A program made the translations under genes and the position numbers. A stretch of 64,000 nt of DNA, taken from Planococcus citri. Taxonomy: Eukaryota; Arthropoda; Insecta; Hemiptera; Pseudococcidae. Each line of letters opens with the position of its first letter. The first letter of the stretch is position 1. Under the pieces are notes generated by a model. That model saw only the letters and a program-made list of their open reading frames with translations, had not been told where the DNA came from and did not search any database. Where the stretch lies: assembly GCF_950023065.1 (NCBI RefSeq), contig NC_088679.1:20460001-20524000 (forward strand), in the 5' to 3' direction. Positions 36,101-48,100 of the stretch are shown here, piece after piece.

Positions 36101-39100
36101 GTGCATTTTTGCCACAGCATCTGCGAAATTCTCGACGCATACGATAAGAACCCAGTTTACTATGAAAACAATTCAACGAACAGAGAGCCGAGTCGAGTCC
36201 AAGCCTGGGGGATATTCTCGTTTCGTATAAATTTTGTAAATTCATCTAAATAAACTCTTAGATTATACGTTCGCGTTGATGAAACAATGCAGATATATAA
36301 CTTTCCAACGCGGTTTATTAAATAAACAAATTAATGACGCGATGCTCCAAAAAGTTGATATTTTCCAACTTCTTGGATTCTTTCCAAGTTTTCTTCATTC
36401 GCCGCTGACAAACTGGAAATCGATTTTGTATATTTTTCAGCTCGATGAGAACAAGAGTATGGCCGGGCCGTAGTATACGTAACGTATTTTCAACCGTTAT
36501 CTAAACTAAAAACATCTTTGTAGACTGAAATTGAATCATTGCACAAGCTTAAATAGTGGTTTTATGAGCCAACAGAGATTAGCTTATAGGTCTATTGTTA
36601 GCTATTAAAGATTTTCGCAAATGATTTTTACACACTAATGAGTCGTATTTGATTAAGAGTCAGATAAAGGATTAATAATAGAACTTGTCGTATCGTATTC
36701 GCATCTTCATCGTTTAATTCAATTTAAAAACTCATTACGACGTACTTCTGACAGATTGAGTGCGGCAGTGGTTGAAAAATTGGAATTGCTTATTCGATAA
36801 AATGAAAACAATGCAAAATTTAATTATGAATCACTCGAATCGGCGTACATCAGGTTATTCAAGAGCAGATACTTCATTAAAAATGATGGAAATTTCAAAC
36901 GATTGTGATCTAATCATTTTTCTGTAAGTTTCATCAAGGTGAGGTAAGGGGAGAGGAGGGGAGGGGAGTGGGACTCTGATCACAATGATGTAACGAATAG
37001 ATATTATTCACTTATCTCCCAAAAAATAAAAAAAAAATCATGATGAAAGAGAGAGATTTTCGATAGAAAAATTGTCAACCAAAAAAATGGAGAGCTTTTT
37101 TTCAATTAGGTAGGTTTATTTTGACCTCCAATTCAATTTTGGACCCACTTGTGGTTCATTTTGATCCAGTTTCCGAGTGATGCGGTAAGTTTGAAGAAAA
37201 ACCTATGCCGACAATGTACTCACCGCAACAAAAAAACCCCAAGTAGTAATTTTCAGCTCGTTTGGGCGGCATTTCCTCTGGCTTTTATCATTGTATGACT
37301 ACGTTTCACACACAAAGAGGGCCTATTTGTGATCTGTTACATCTTGCAAAGCACTCGTCATACCGGGAAAACCCATGGGGGATCATGAATTCACGTTTGG
37401 GCACTTTTCAGTGCGTTTTCATCCAGTTTCCGGATAATGCAATGAGTTTGGAAAAGAATCGATACTACATAAAAATGAACTCGGCGCCTCAAAAAAACCC
37501 CAACACAAGTTTTCAGTTCGCTTGGCCGACACATTCTCCAGGTTTTTTTCGGCCCCCCTCTACCTCACTGTTCCTGATTCAACTCCAGGTTCTTACTTGG
37601 GTCTGAAGACACCCACTGATTGAACTTGTGAAACAGGGTCTGTCTCAACCACAGGTCCTTACTTGGGTCTCAGCACACCCACTGGTTGAAACGGTGTCTG
37701 TTTCAAACATAGGGACCCACTTGGGTCTGGAAACACCCACTGGTTGAAACGGTGTCTGTTTCAAACACAGGTACTAACTTGAGTCTGAAAACACCCACTG
37801 ATTGAAATGTTGTCTGTTTCAAACACAGGTCCTAACTCAAGTCTGAAAACACCCACTGATTGAAATGGTGTTTGTTTCAATCACTGGTTCCAACTTGGGT
37901 CTGGAAACACTCACTGATTGAAATGGTGTCTGTTTCAAACACTGGTCCTAACGTTGGTCTGAACCCACCCACTGATTGAAATGGTGTCTATTTCATACAC
38001 AGGCCCCAATTTGGGTCTGAACACACCCATCTGATTGAAAAATGGTGTACCTATGTTTCAAACACTTGGTCTCAACTTGGACCTGAACACACCCACTGAT
38101 TGATATGGTGTCTGTTTCAAACACTGGTCCCAACTTGGGCCTGAACACACCACTGATTGAAATGGTGTTTGTTTCAATCACTGGTTCCAACTTGGGTCTG
38201 GAAACACTCACTGATTGAAATGGTGTCTGTTTCAAACACTGGTTCTAACAAGGGTCTGGAAACACCCACTGATTGAAATGGTGTATGTTTCAAACACAGG
38301 AGCTCACTTAGGTCTAAATATACCCACTGTTTGAAATGGTGTTTGTTTCAAACACTGGTTTTAACATGGGTCTGAAAACACCCACTGATTGAAATGCAGG
38401 GGTGCTAACCTTAATTATTTTAATTACAATTACGGTTTCACTCCAATTTTTCCTTGAAATTTTTCGGTTTTCAGTTTGGTTTTAGTTTTGAAATTCTAAA
38501 TTTCGGTTTTTGGTTTCAGTTTTGATCTTACTTACAAAAATTTCAGTTTCAGTTTTGGTTTTCAGTTTTTTTCAGTTTTACATAATTTTTTTTTTCAAAT
38601 ATCTTCAATTCAAAATTTCTCAATCTCAGGAAACAAAGTATAGTAATTCCATAATAATTCTAAAAAAGTATATATTTTTCAAAAACAATAATCATATAAT
38701 TTTTTTAATACATGAATTTGTAATCAAAAGTCAAAAATGTGAAAAAATCCCCCCAAAAAAATTGAAAAAAATGAAAAAAACCCAAACCGAAAACCAAAAA
38801 AAAAAAAACGAAATAAATTATATCAGTTTGGGTTTTGGTTTCATTCACTCTGCTTCATTATTAATGTTATGATTTTTTACAGTTTTTAAAAAAACTATGA
38901 AATTTCGGTTTTTGTTTTCAGTTAGGGTTTGAAAATGGCTAAAATTATGGTTCTTGTTTGGGTTTTGGTTACTGTTTTCGGTTTTTGGCGGTTTACGGTT
39001 AGCACCCCTGTTGAAATGGCGTTTGTTTCAATCACTGGTTCCAACTTGGGACTAAACACGCCCACTGATTGAATGGTGTCTGTATCAAACCCGGGTCCAA

Positions 39101-42100
39101 CATGGGTCTGAACACACCCACTGATTGAAATGGTGTTTGTTTCAATCACTGGTTCCAACTTGGGTCTGGAAACACTCACTGAGTGAAATGGTGTCTGTTT
39201 CAAACACTGGTTCTAACAAGGGTCTGGAAACACTCACTGATTGAAATGGTGTATGTTTCAAACACGGGAGCTCACTTCCCTATTGACAAAAATTATGCGA
39301 TCGCATGCTAAAACGCATGCTTTTATGCATAGCACAAGCACGCGTGAATTTGGACTTTTTTCAAAAAAAGCATGCGATTCAGCTTGCGAATATCATGCAT
39401 AAAAGCAATGTTAAAGCATATGAAATAAAATAAAAATTGAAAAATTTTTTGCCCTGAGTGGGAATCAATCCTGGGACCCGCGGTTTCTGTTTCTCCACGT
39501 TACCTAACCACCTCGGCCACTTCGCTGCTTGCAAAGAATGGAGTTATTTCCCCATAAATGTTTGCACTTTTTGGACTTGGAAGAAAAATTAAAAAATTTT
39601 ATAAGTTCACAACACACACACATTTATGCGGAAATAACTCAACTCTTCGCAAGCAGCGAAGTGGCCAAGTGGGTTAGGTGATGCGGCAACATTGAAATCG
39701 CGGGTCCCAGGTCCGATTCCCGCACAGGGCAGAAAATTTTTTCAATTTTTCTTTTATTATACACGCTTGAACGTTGCTTTTATGCATGCTATTCACAGGC
39801 CAAATCGCATGTTCATTTTTGAAAAAAGTCCAAATTCACGCATTACGCATCAACACGCTTGTTTTTATGCATAATTTTGTCAATAGGGTTAGGTCTAAAA
39901 ATACCCACTGGTTGAAATGGTGTTTGTTTCAAACACTGGTTTTAACATGGGTCTGAAAACACCCACTGATTGAAATGGTGTTTGTTTCAATCACTGGTTC
40001 CAACTTTGGTCTAAAAATACCCACTGATTGAAATGGTGTCTGTTTCAAACCCTGGTTCTAACGTGGGTCTAAAAACACCCACTGATTGAAATAGTGTCTG
40101 TTTCAAACACCCCGAGCAGCAATTGAAAAACAGTTCTGCATGCGCAAATGCACGCGGTTACGTGGCGGATCACCAGCAGATCTGCCGCAGCATGCAGAAA
40201 TCTGGACTAACGCGTCGTACACGCATGGCGTTTCTGCCCTGCGTATGACAGGCGTTTCTGCGTGGATTTCCGCTGACGTTTTTTGGATAAATTTACGCAT
40301 GCGTTTTGCTGCAGAAATGCATACATTTCTGCACTGGCATTTCTGCACGCGTTTTGCATCTACCACTATGATGCATTTCTGCTGCGAATTCGCATGCACT
40401 TTAACCTATGCTTTCTGATTAGTAGATTTCTTAGTAAATGTTATTTATGTATTTTTCTGAGCATGTTTTGCTAACAAGGGAGGTTTCCCAATTGACAGAA
40501 AAATTGTTAAACCGAATAAAGCTAAATTAAAGAGCTTGTAAAAATATACCATCTGCCAAAATTTCTGCTGCTCAAGTGCATTTTTTGATCTTTGCTGAGT
40601 TTTTGAGAATAAAATTTAAGCCAAACTGGAAAAAATCAAAGTTTCACCAAATATTCGAGACTCGCCGAATTGATTGAAAACGTTTACGAGTCATTTTCAG
40701 CACTTCTGGAGCCTCTAGCAGATTTTAGTAACTTGAAATTCCCACCCAATGTCACGAAACGAAGATGGAAAACTGAAAATACACACTGTTCCTTAATTGC
40801 AAAATTGGTTTCAAGCCATTTTGGAGGCCCAAGGGACTTTTTGGGGAAATTCCAATTCTACAAAAGATGCCTCAGAATTGCTCCACATTAACTTCAGGGT
40901 CATTCCATGTAAACTCAAGCAACGTTTTTGAGTCATGTCTTTCGATTTTACTCATTTTTTTTTACATTATATATATACCCATCCAGTAAGTAATAACCCC
41001 GCAATTAGTTTGGTCCCAGCACCCTCAGGGGGTGGGTGTGGGGGCTTCCATTATTTTCACATTGTCTCGAGGTACTCAACTTCAGCAGCCCATTCCTTCA
41101 AAACTATGATACTTTAATCAAAACTGATTTCACTGTTCGAAAGGGCATTGCATTTACATCTTTTTACGCATTTTGAAATTTCAACAAGGTCGCCGATCTG
41201 AATGTACACATTTAATTTTTTTATCAACTTGAAAATTCAGTCCAAAGAGAGTGTAAAACATCAACATCCGCTGGTCCGTGATAAACAATCAATGAATAAA
41301 TCTATCTATATATCTACGTATTTTTAAAAATGTGGTTTTGGTGATATTTGCATTAATAATTCTGTTGTGTTCAACCATGCGGAAAGCATTGTCATCTGTG
41401 TGCTGCGTGAGAACAATGACCAACAGGTTTAGTGGATCTTTTGTAGGGTAGTTTGCGAAGAAGACACAGCATGTAGATCTCACTACACAGAGTACAGAAA
41501 GAATCTCCGTTTTATTCACTTCTCTCTCTCACTCTCTCTCACTGTCTTGGCTGTACTTTTTCAGGTAATATTCTAGGCTGATTTTTTAATACACTCTGTA
41601 TCACCAGACATATGTCTGGCTATGGCTATACACCACGTGCATGAAAAATATCTATACATGTTCGTAACAATAAAAAAATGAAGCGATTTTTGAAGAAATT
41701 TATAAGAAAATTATTCGAATTCGTAGGTATTCCTTTTATCTTTTCATAACCTACGTGGTTATTACAGCTTTAGAGAGAGGGAGATGGGAGGGGGATGTGG
41801 ATTGTGGCTAAATACATTGCGGACTATCTGAAGTTCACTTGGAGTACACAATGTTACAGCATAATCTCATTAGAAAAGCACTTTCAGGTTCAAAAGTGTA
41901 CTTTTCAAGCTTTCATGACTCGTGAGTGGGGTGGGGCGTTGGAAAGTGGATGGTAGCCACATGTATTGAAAACAATCTCAAGTTCAGTTGAAGTCAACGA
42001 TTCAATAGCTCAAAATTTCGTAAGAAATGCAAATACAGGTTCAAATGCAATTTTGCTACATCGCGTTAGTAATACTACTATTTTTGTGAAAGAACTCAAA

Positions 42101-45100
42101 GGGAAACCTTTCGAGGTGTTCGTCTACAATATGAACTAGACCCTATTTTTGAAAAGTGCATAGTCCAAACCCTCATAACCAAAATTCCAGCCACCCAAAA
42201 GCATTTTTCAATTTTTGACGAATTTTTGAAGATTCAAAATGCCTTTTTTGAAAAAAATATGTATTCGAGTAATTATTTGCTGAAATTATGGAAATTAGTA
42301 CTGAATGAAATATCAACTCGCTGGAACCAAATTTCAACATTTCTTGGTCTTCTGGAGCCTACTGCGAGATTTTCAATTTTTTTGGAAGGTGTTGAAATCA
42401 ATTTGGGCAGCTAAAAATTGAGTTTTGAATCAACCTTGACCTCTTTAGAGTGTATTTGTATATTTAGAATCGAGTCTATATGTTATCAACTTATCAGATT
42501 TTCACTGAGACATCAGACCAACAGTGTACTTTTATAACGACAATGGCTGCTAGGCTGAAAAAAAGTATATCTATTATGAACAGAACACTTTTTATGCTGA
42601 ACAACATTATGTAAAAGTTGGAATGACATTATTTCGTAATGTCGATTTTGAAAAAATTGAAAGTTTGAGAAAAAATGTGATTTTTTGATTTAAAACGAGA
42701 AAAAAAGTTTTGATTGGTGAAGTTAAACCATTTGACCCGAATTTTTACATATCCGTTGAAAAAATTGAAAAACCCCTCTCACTCGATGAAATGAACTCAT
42801 CACAAAAAAAATCAAAATTCCGAGTAAATTTGATAAAATGAACGAATTTCAATTTTTTTGCTACGAGCGTAATTTTCATCAACTTTTTCATGAAATAAGT
42901 CAGAAAGAGGTCAAAATAAGACAACTGAATAAATTTTAACTTTTTTGATCCTGGAATTGAAAATTGAATTTTTTTGAATTTTGATTTTTTTGTGATGAGT
43001 TCATTTCATCGAGTGAAAGTTTTTTAAAAACTTTTTCAACGGATACGTAACAATTGGAGTCAAATGGGTCAACTTCACTAATCAAAACTTTTTTTCATGT
43101 TTCAAACCTAAAAATTGTATTTTTTCGCTAACTTTCAATTTTCAAAATCGACTTTACGAAATAATGCCATCTCAATTTTTAATATGTTGTTTTTTAAGTT
43201 CACTGAAAACCTGGACACCACCTAGTAGCTTTAAAAAGGGCTAGATGGCTGCGATTTTCGTCATTGGTCATCCCTTCGAAAGGTCTTTCCACAGGAAAAA
43301 TTTAAAAAAAAAATCGTCGACCCCCCTTACATCTTCTTGGTCGAATTGTTGTGGAATGACCCTGTATGTATTAAAATGCCGAAATAATATGATAGGTTTA
43401 TGGTGTATACGACCAGAGCTGACTATTTTTTCTCAGTTTTTCAAAACTGCTCTGTGAAAATCGAAAAATTGCTCTGAAAAATCGAAATATCAAAATAGAC
43501 ATTTGAATAATGTTGCCAACTTTCTATTTTTCCTATACTTACTTACATATCTAGGCTGTGCTCGCGTATCTCGCGCATAGGTTGTTTGTTTGGCAACAAT
43601 GGTGCATGCACGTCGTTGAAGCTACACTAGGATAAAGATATGAGAATGAGAGAGAGAGAGACTACCCATTTGACAACGAGCTATGGTATTTTTCTTGCCA
43701 TTATATTGTATAGTTGTATACCTACTATTGAAGTGACAAAGCATATTTAACAATTAACATATTCAGAGAATTCTTCCCCCCTCCCACAACCTCCCATTCA
43801 CACCTACCCTTAACGTTGACATTCCTTCTAGCTAGATTTTGTAAATAAAGAGAAACTGGTTCTCACGGTGTGACAGTGAAATGTTCTTCACTTGTATTCT
43901 ATCTGTTGTGGTGTATTGAGCTGTTGAGCTAGTTTTTTAGTTTTGCGAATTCGTGATTTATTTTGTGATTGTGTACTTGCAGTTTTTTATTTTTACAAAT
44001 TCGCGATTCATTTTGTGATTTGTGTACTTGTGGTTTTTTTGGCTTTTGCAATAAAAATAAAACTTGTATTTTTTTTCTCTCAAAAATGAAAAAAAATGCC
44101 AGTCCAATTTTTTGATATGTTATTCTACATAAAAAGGACTAAAACTGAGAATTTTTTTCAGGGGGACATCATGGTTATATTTAAATTACAAGTTTTTAAA
44201 ACGATTTTTTTTAGGTTTTAGAAAGTGGCAACACTGATTTTGACATCATTCGTCGATTACCCTCTCAAAGTACTACAATTTGAAAAAAAGTTCAAAATTT
44301 TATACCACGTACAAGCGGAGCAATTTGCAACTGAAATTTTCCATTTTCAGCCATGTTGGAAAACTTTGATACGCCACAGCTCCGTCAAAAAAAATCGAAA
44401 AAATGTCTGGTTTGCGTCATTCGTCATCCTTTGATGACCTTTACACATGATCTGATTTTGAAAAAAATTGAAGAACCCTCGTGCAAAAATCCGCCAATTT
44501 AAGTATGAATACAATATTGGACAAATATCTAAATCCTTATTTTTGTTGTTTTGTATCTATTCTCTTCTCTGTGTACCTAACCATTAAAAACTAAGTTATG
44601 TACATATATATTATGTTTGTTATTTTCACATACAGTATAAATATATTCAATTAGCACAACATTTTTGCAAAATGTTTTTTCATTCATGTTTCATTTTTTC
44701 TATGCAATTATTTTCGAAGCACTATATTAGGAGGCCAATATTCAAGTCTCACAAGGGCCGCCCTCAGAATTTTTATTTTTTAGCCACGGCATCATAGGCT
44801 CATTCGCTCATATACTAGTACATGGCAGTTGTATGCACCTAAGCCTAAGGTATAATAACAAAAATGCCACCAATACAGGCAATATTTCACAGTAGCATCC
44901 GACGCGTAAATGCAGCAGAAACGCACGCGTTTCTGCGTGTGTGAATGCTGAGAAAGCGCACGCGTACCGCATGCGGAATCGCATGCAGAAATGCATACGT
45001 TTCTGCATGCAGAAATCATTCAAATTAGTCCAGAATTACGCCGCGTTTTGCACGCAGAACGCATGCAGATCGCCTGCAGAATGCGTGCGTTTCTGCTATG

Positions 45101-48100
45101 CAGAACATATGCGTAAATCAGTTAAAAATTGCTGCTCGGGACTGGTCGGAGGGGGTTTTTGGCCATTTTTCTCAATTTGTTGAAATCCGAAATATTGACA
45201 CAGCTGCGCTCCAAAATATTTCCTCAGTTTCAAGAATGATATCTTTCTATATTTTGTTGTCAATTCGTCATTAATGCGAAGCTCCGTGTGGCCAGCCCCG
45301 ACCATGTGGGGGTGAGGGTCGAAAATAGTGCCAATCGTTTGTGCTTCGTTTGTGCACGTTTGTGCACTAATTACTTTCGTTTGTGCTCACCCCCTTCATG
45401 GCGTATTTGAAGGGAGCCTTGGTCGGGGCTGGGGACACGCAGCCCCGACCATGAGGGGGAGGGGGTTGAAATTAGTGTCAATCGTTTGTGCTTCGTTTGT
45501 GCACGTTTGTGCACCAATTGGTTTCGTTTGTGCTTGCTCCCCTACAAAGTGGAAATGGTCGGGGCTGGGGACACGCAGCCCCGACCATGAGGGGAAGGGG
45601 GTCGAAAATAGTGCCAATTGTTTGTGCTTCGTTTGTGCACGTTTGTGCACCAATTGGTTTCGTTTGTGTTCGCTCCCCTACAAAGTTGAAATGGTCGGGG
45701 CTGGGGACACGCAGCCCCGACCATGAGGGGAAGGGGGTCGAAAATAGTGCCAATTGTTTGTGCTTCGTTTGTGCACGTTTGTGCACCAATTGGTTTCGTT
45801 TGTGTTCGCTCCCCTACAAAGTTGAAATGGTCGGGGCTGGGGACATGCTAATAGGGGGAGCCCATAGGAAGGGCTTTAGAGGAATGAAAACCATACACAT
45901 CGTTTGTGCTTTTGATGCTGAGGATTGTGCACTCATCAAATTGACCCATTGCGTTCGTTTTGTTATACTTGTAATTAAAAGCGTAATTATTCTTGGTCGG
46001 GGCTGGGGACACGCAGCCCCGACCATGAGGGGGAGAGGGTCGAAAATAGTGCCAATCGTCTGTGCTTCGTTTGTGCACGTTTGTGCACCAATTGGTTTCG
46101 TTTGTGCTCACACCCCTACAAAGTTGAAATGGAAGGGGGCTGGAGACACGGGGGTGAAATGGGAATTTTGAGAAAAATAACTATCAATGAGTAGGGTATC
46201 GTTTCCATATGATTCGATACCGCTGAGCACGAATATGACCTCAGATTTTCTGCTACACTCACCTACCTCTCTCTAGAGCCCCTCAGCCCCCCTCAGTTTT
46301 CACGATTTTCGAAATAAAGTTTTTTGATGACATTGGTGTCGTTTTCATATGATTCGATACCGCTGAGCACGAATATGACCTCAGATGTTCTGCTACACTT
46401 GCCTACCCCTCTCCAGAGCCCCTAAGCCCTCCTCAATTTTCACAATTTTCGAAATAAAGTTATTTTGATGACATTGGTGTCGTTTTAAAATGATTCGATA
46501 CCGCCGATCACGCATATGACTTCAGATTTACAATCACCTAGTCCTCTCCAGAGCCCCTCAGCCTACCTCAATTTTCACGATTTTTAAAATAGTTATTTTG
46601 ATGATGTTGGTTTCAGAAGACAAAATTTTCAAACCACTAATTAACTCAAAAAGAAGCTACATATTTGGAAGTTTCTATCCACTCAGTAAATGAGTAGAAT
46701 CAAAAAACTGTTCTTGGATTTTGATGGCAATTGCCCAGGTGGACAGAAAACATGAAAATACGATCGGGTCATTTTATCCAAAAACAGGTTGGGTGGGTGG
46801 GGACCGATGCAAAAAAATCAGGATAGGGTATTAAAAATAAGTTCTCTTTGAGGAGGGACTTTTTGCTCGTAATGAAGGATTGCATTGAATTTGGTTTATA
46901 TCGTTCCACGAATTTTTTTCTTTGGAAGATTGTTTTTTTTTCAATTTTTGTACCATTTGCAAAGTGATTAAAAATTTACTTCTGTACTGATCTCCTGGAA
47001 TACCTAAGCATGTATTTTGTTAAACACATACCTAGGTATACGCTGAGGGGCTCTGGAGAGGGGTAGGCAAGTGTAGCAGAACATCTGAGGTCATATTCGT
47101 GCTCAGCGGTATCGAATTATATGGAAACGATACCCTACTCATTGATTGATAGTTTTCTCAAAATTCCCATTTCACCCCCGTGTCTCCAGCCCCCTTCCAT
47201 TTCAACTTTGTAGGGGTGTGAGCACAAACGAAACCAATTGGTGCACAAACGTGCACAAACGAAGCACAGACGATTGGCACTATTTTCGACCCTCTCCCCC
47301 TCATGGTCGGGGCTGCGTGTCCCCAGCCCCGACCAAGAATAATTACGCTTTTAATTACAAGTATAACAAAACGAACGCAATGGGTCAATTTGATGAGTGC
47401 ACAATCCTCAGCATCAAAAGCACAAACGATGTGTATGGTTTTCATTCCTCTAAAGCCCTTCCTATGGGCTCCCCCTATTAGCATGTCCCCAGCCCCGACC
47501 ATTTCAACTTTGTAGGGGAGCGAACACAAACGAAACCAATTGGTGCACAAACGTGCACAAACGAAGCACAAACAATTGGCACTATTTTCGACCCCCTTCC
47601 CCTCATGGTCGGGGCTGCGTGTCCCCAGCCCCGACCATTTCCACTTTGTAGGGGAGCAAGCACAAACGAAACCAATTGGTGCACAAACGTGCACAAACGA
47701 AGCACAAACGATTGACACTAATTTCAACCCCCTCCCCCTCATGGTCGGGGCTGCGTGTCCCCAGCCCCGACCAAGGCTCCCTTCAAATACGCCATGAAGG
47801 GGGTGAGCACAAACGAAAGTAATTAGTGCACAAACGTGCACAAACGAAGCACAAACGATTGGCACTATTTTCGACCCTCACCCCCACATGGTCGGGGCTG
47901 GCCACATGGAGCTCATTTTTCTCAAAATAATTTGAGAATATGCTGCTACAGCGAAAAAACGTGATTTTTTCGAAAATTCCCCAAATTACAATTTCTGACG
48001 AGTTTGGTAAAAATCCATCTTTTTTTTTTCATTGCGATCCATCCTAATTTACATATATAGGGAGGTTTCAGGATTGCAAACACTTCTCAAGTAGGTAGTC

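Larger units (their letters stand above)
37590..40110. repeat. 58-bp minisatellite (dimer of 29-bp monomers), interrupted by two elements
   Basis: Units of 58 bp, for example ACTGATTGAAATGG phrases at 38209 and 38267. One half contains GTGTCTGTTTCAAACACTGG, the other GGGTCTGAAAACACCCACTG. Each half is 29 bp and aligns with the other and with the 29-bp unit at 27735. About 22 copies remain once the insertions 38397-39010 and 39278-39888 are removed. Confidence 0.9.
40111..45140. mobile_element. Possible ~5-kb element with 14-bp terminal inverted repeats and GCATGC-rich arms
   Basis: CCCGAGCAGCAATT at 40111 has its exact inverse complement at 45127-45140. Inside each end lies ~290 bp of related CG- and GCATGC-rich sequence in inverted orientation (40125-40420 and 44890-45125), sharing words such as CTGGACTAA and GCAGAAATGCATAC. 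The left flank is the 58-bp array (TTTCAAACAC); the right flank starts ACTGGTC, exactly how the array would continue, with AC duplicated. The interior includes pieces of the GGGTCATTCCA foldback family and no transposase. The two ends could instead be separate insertions. Confidence 0.55.

Noticed and set aside
38510..38872. 120-codon frame
   Set aside because: Lies within the interior of a hAT-like non-autonomous element; low complexity.
39460..39740. Two tRNA genes in opposite orientation
   Set aside because: Box motifs exist, but they are part of an inverted repeat element and the left B box is degraded; no complete tRNA fold.
45328..46171. Long open frames (up to 235 codons) in both arms of the inverted duplication
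   Set aside because: They are present in several frames and both strands, consist of the repeated FVHVCA/CAPIGFVCA-type peptide and follow the tandem DNA unit. No start context or family match.
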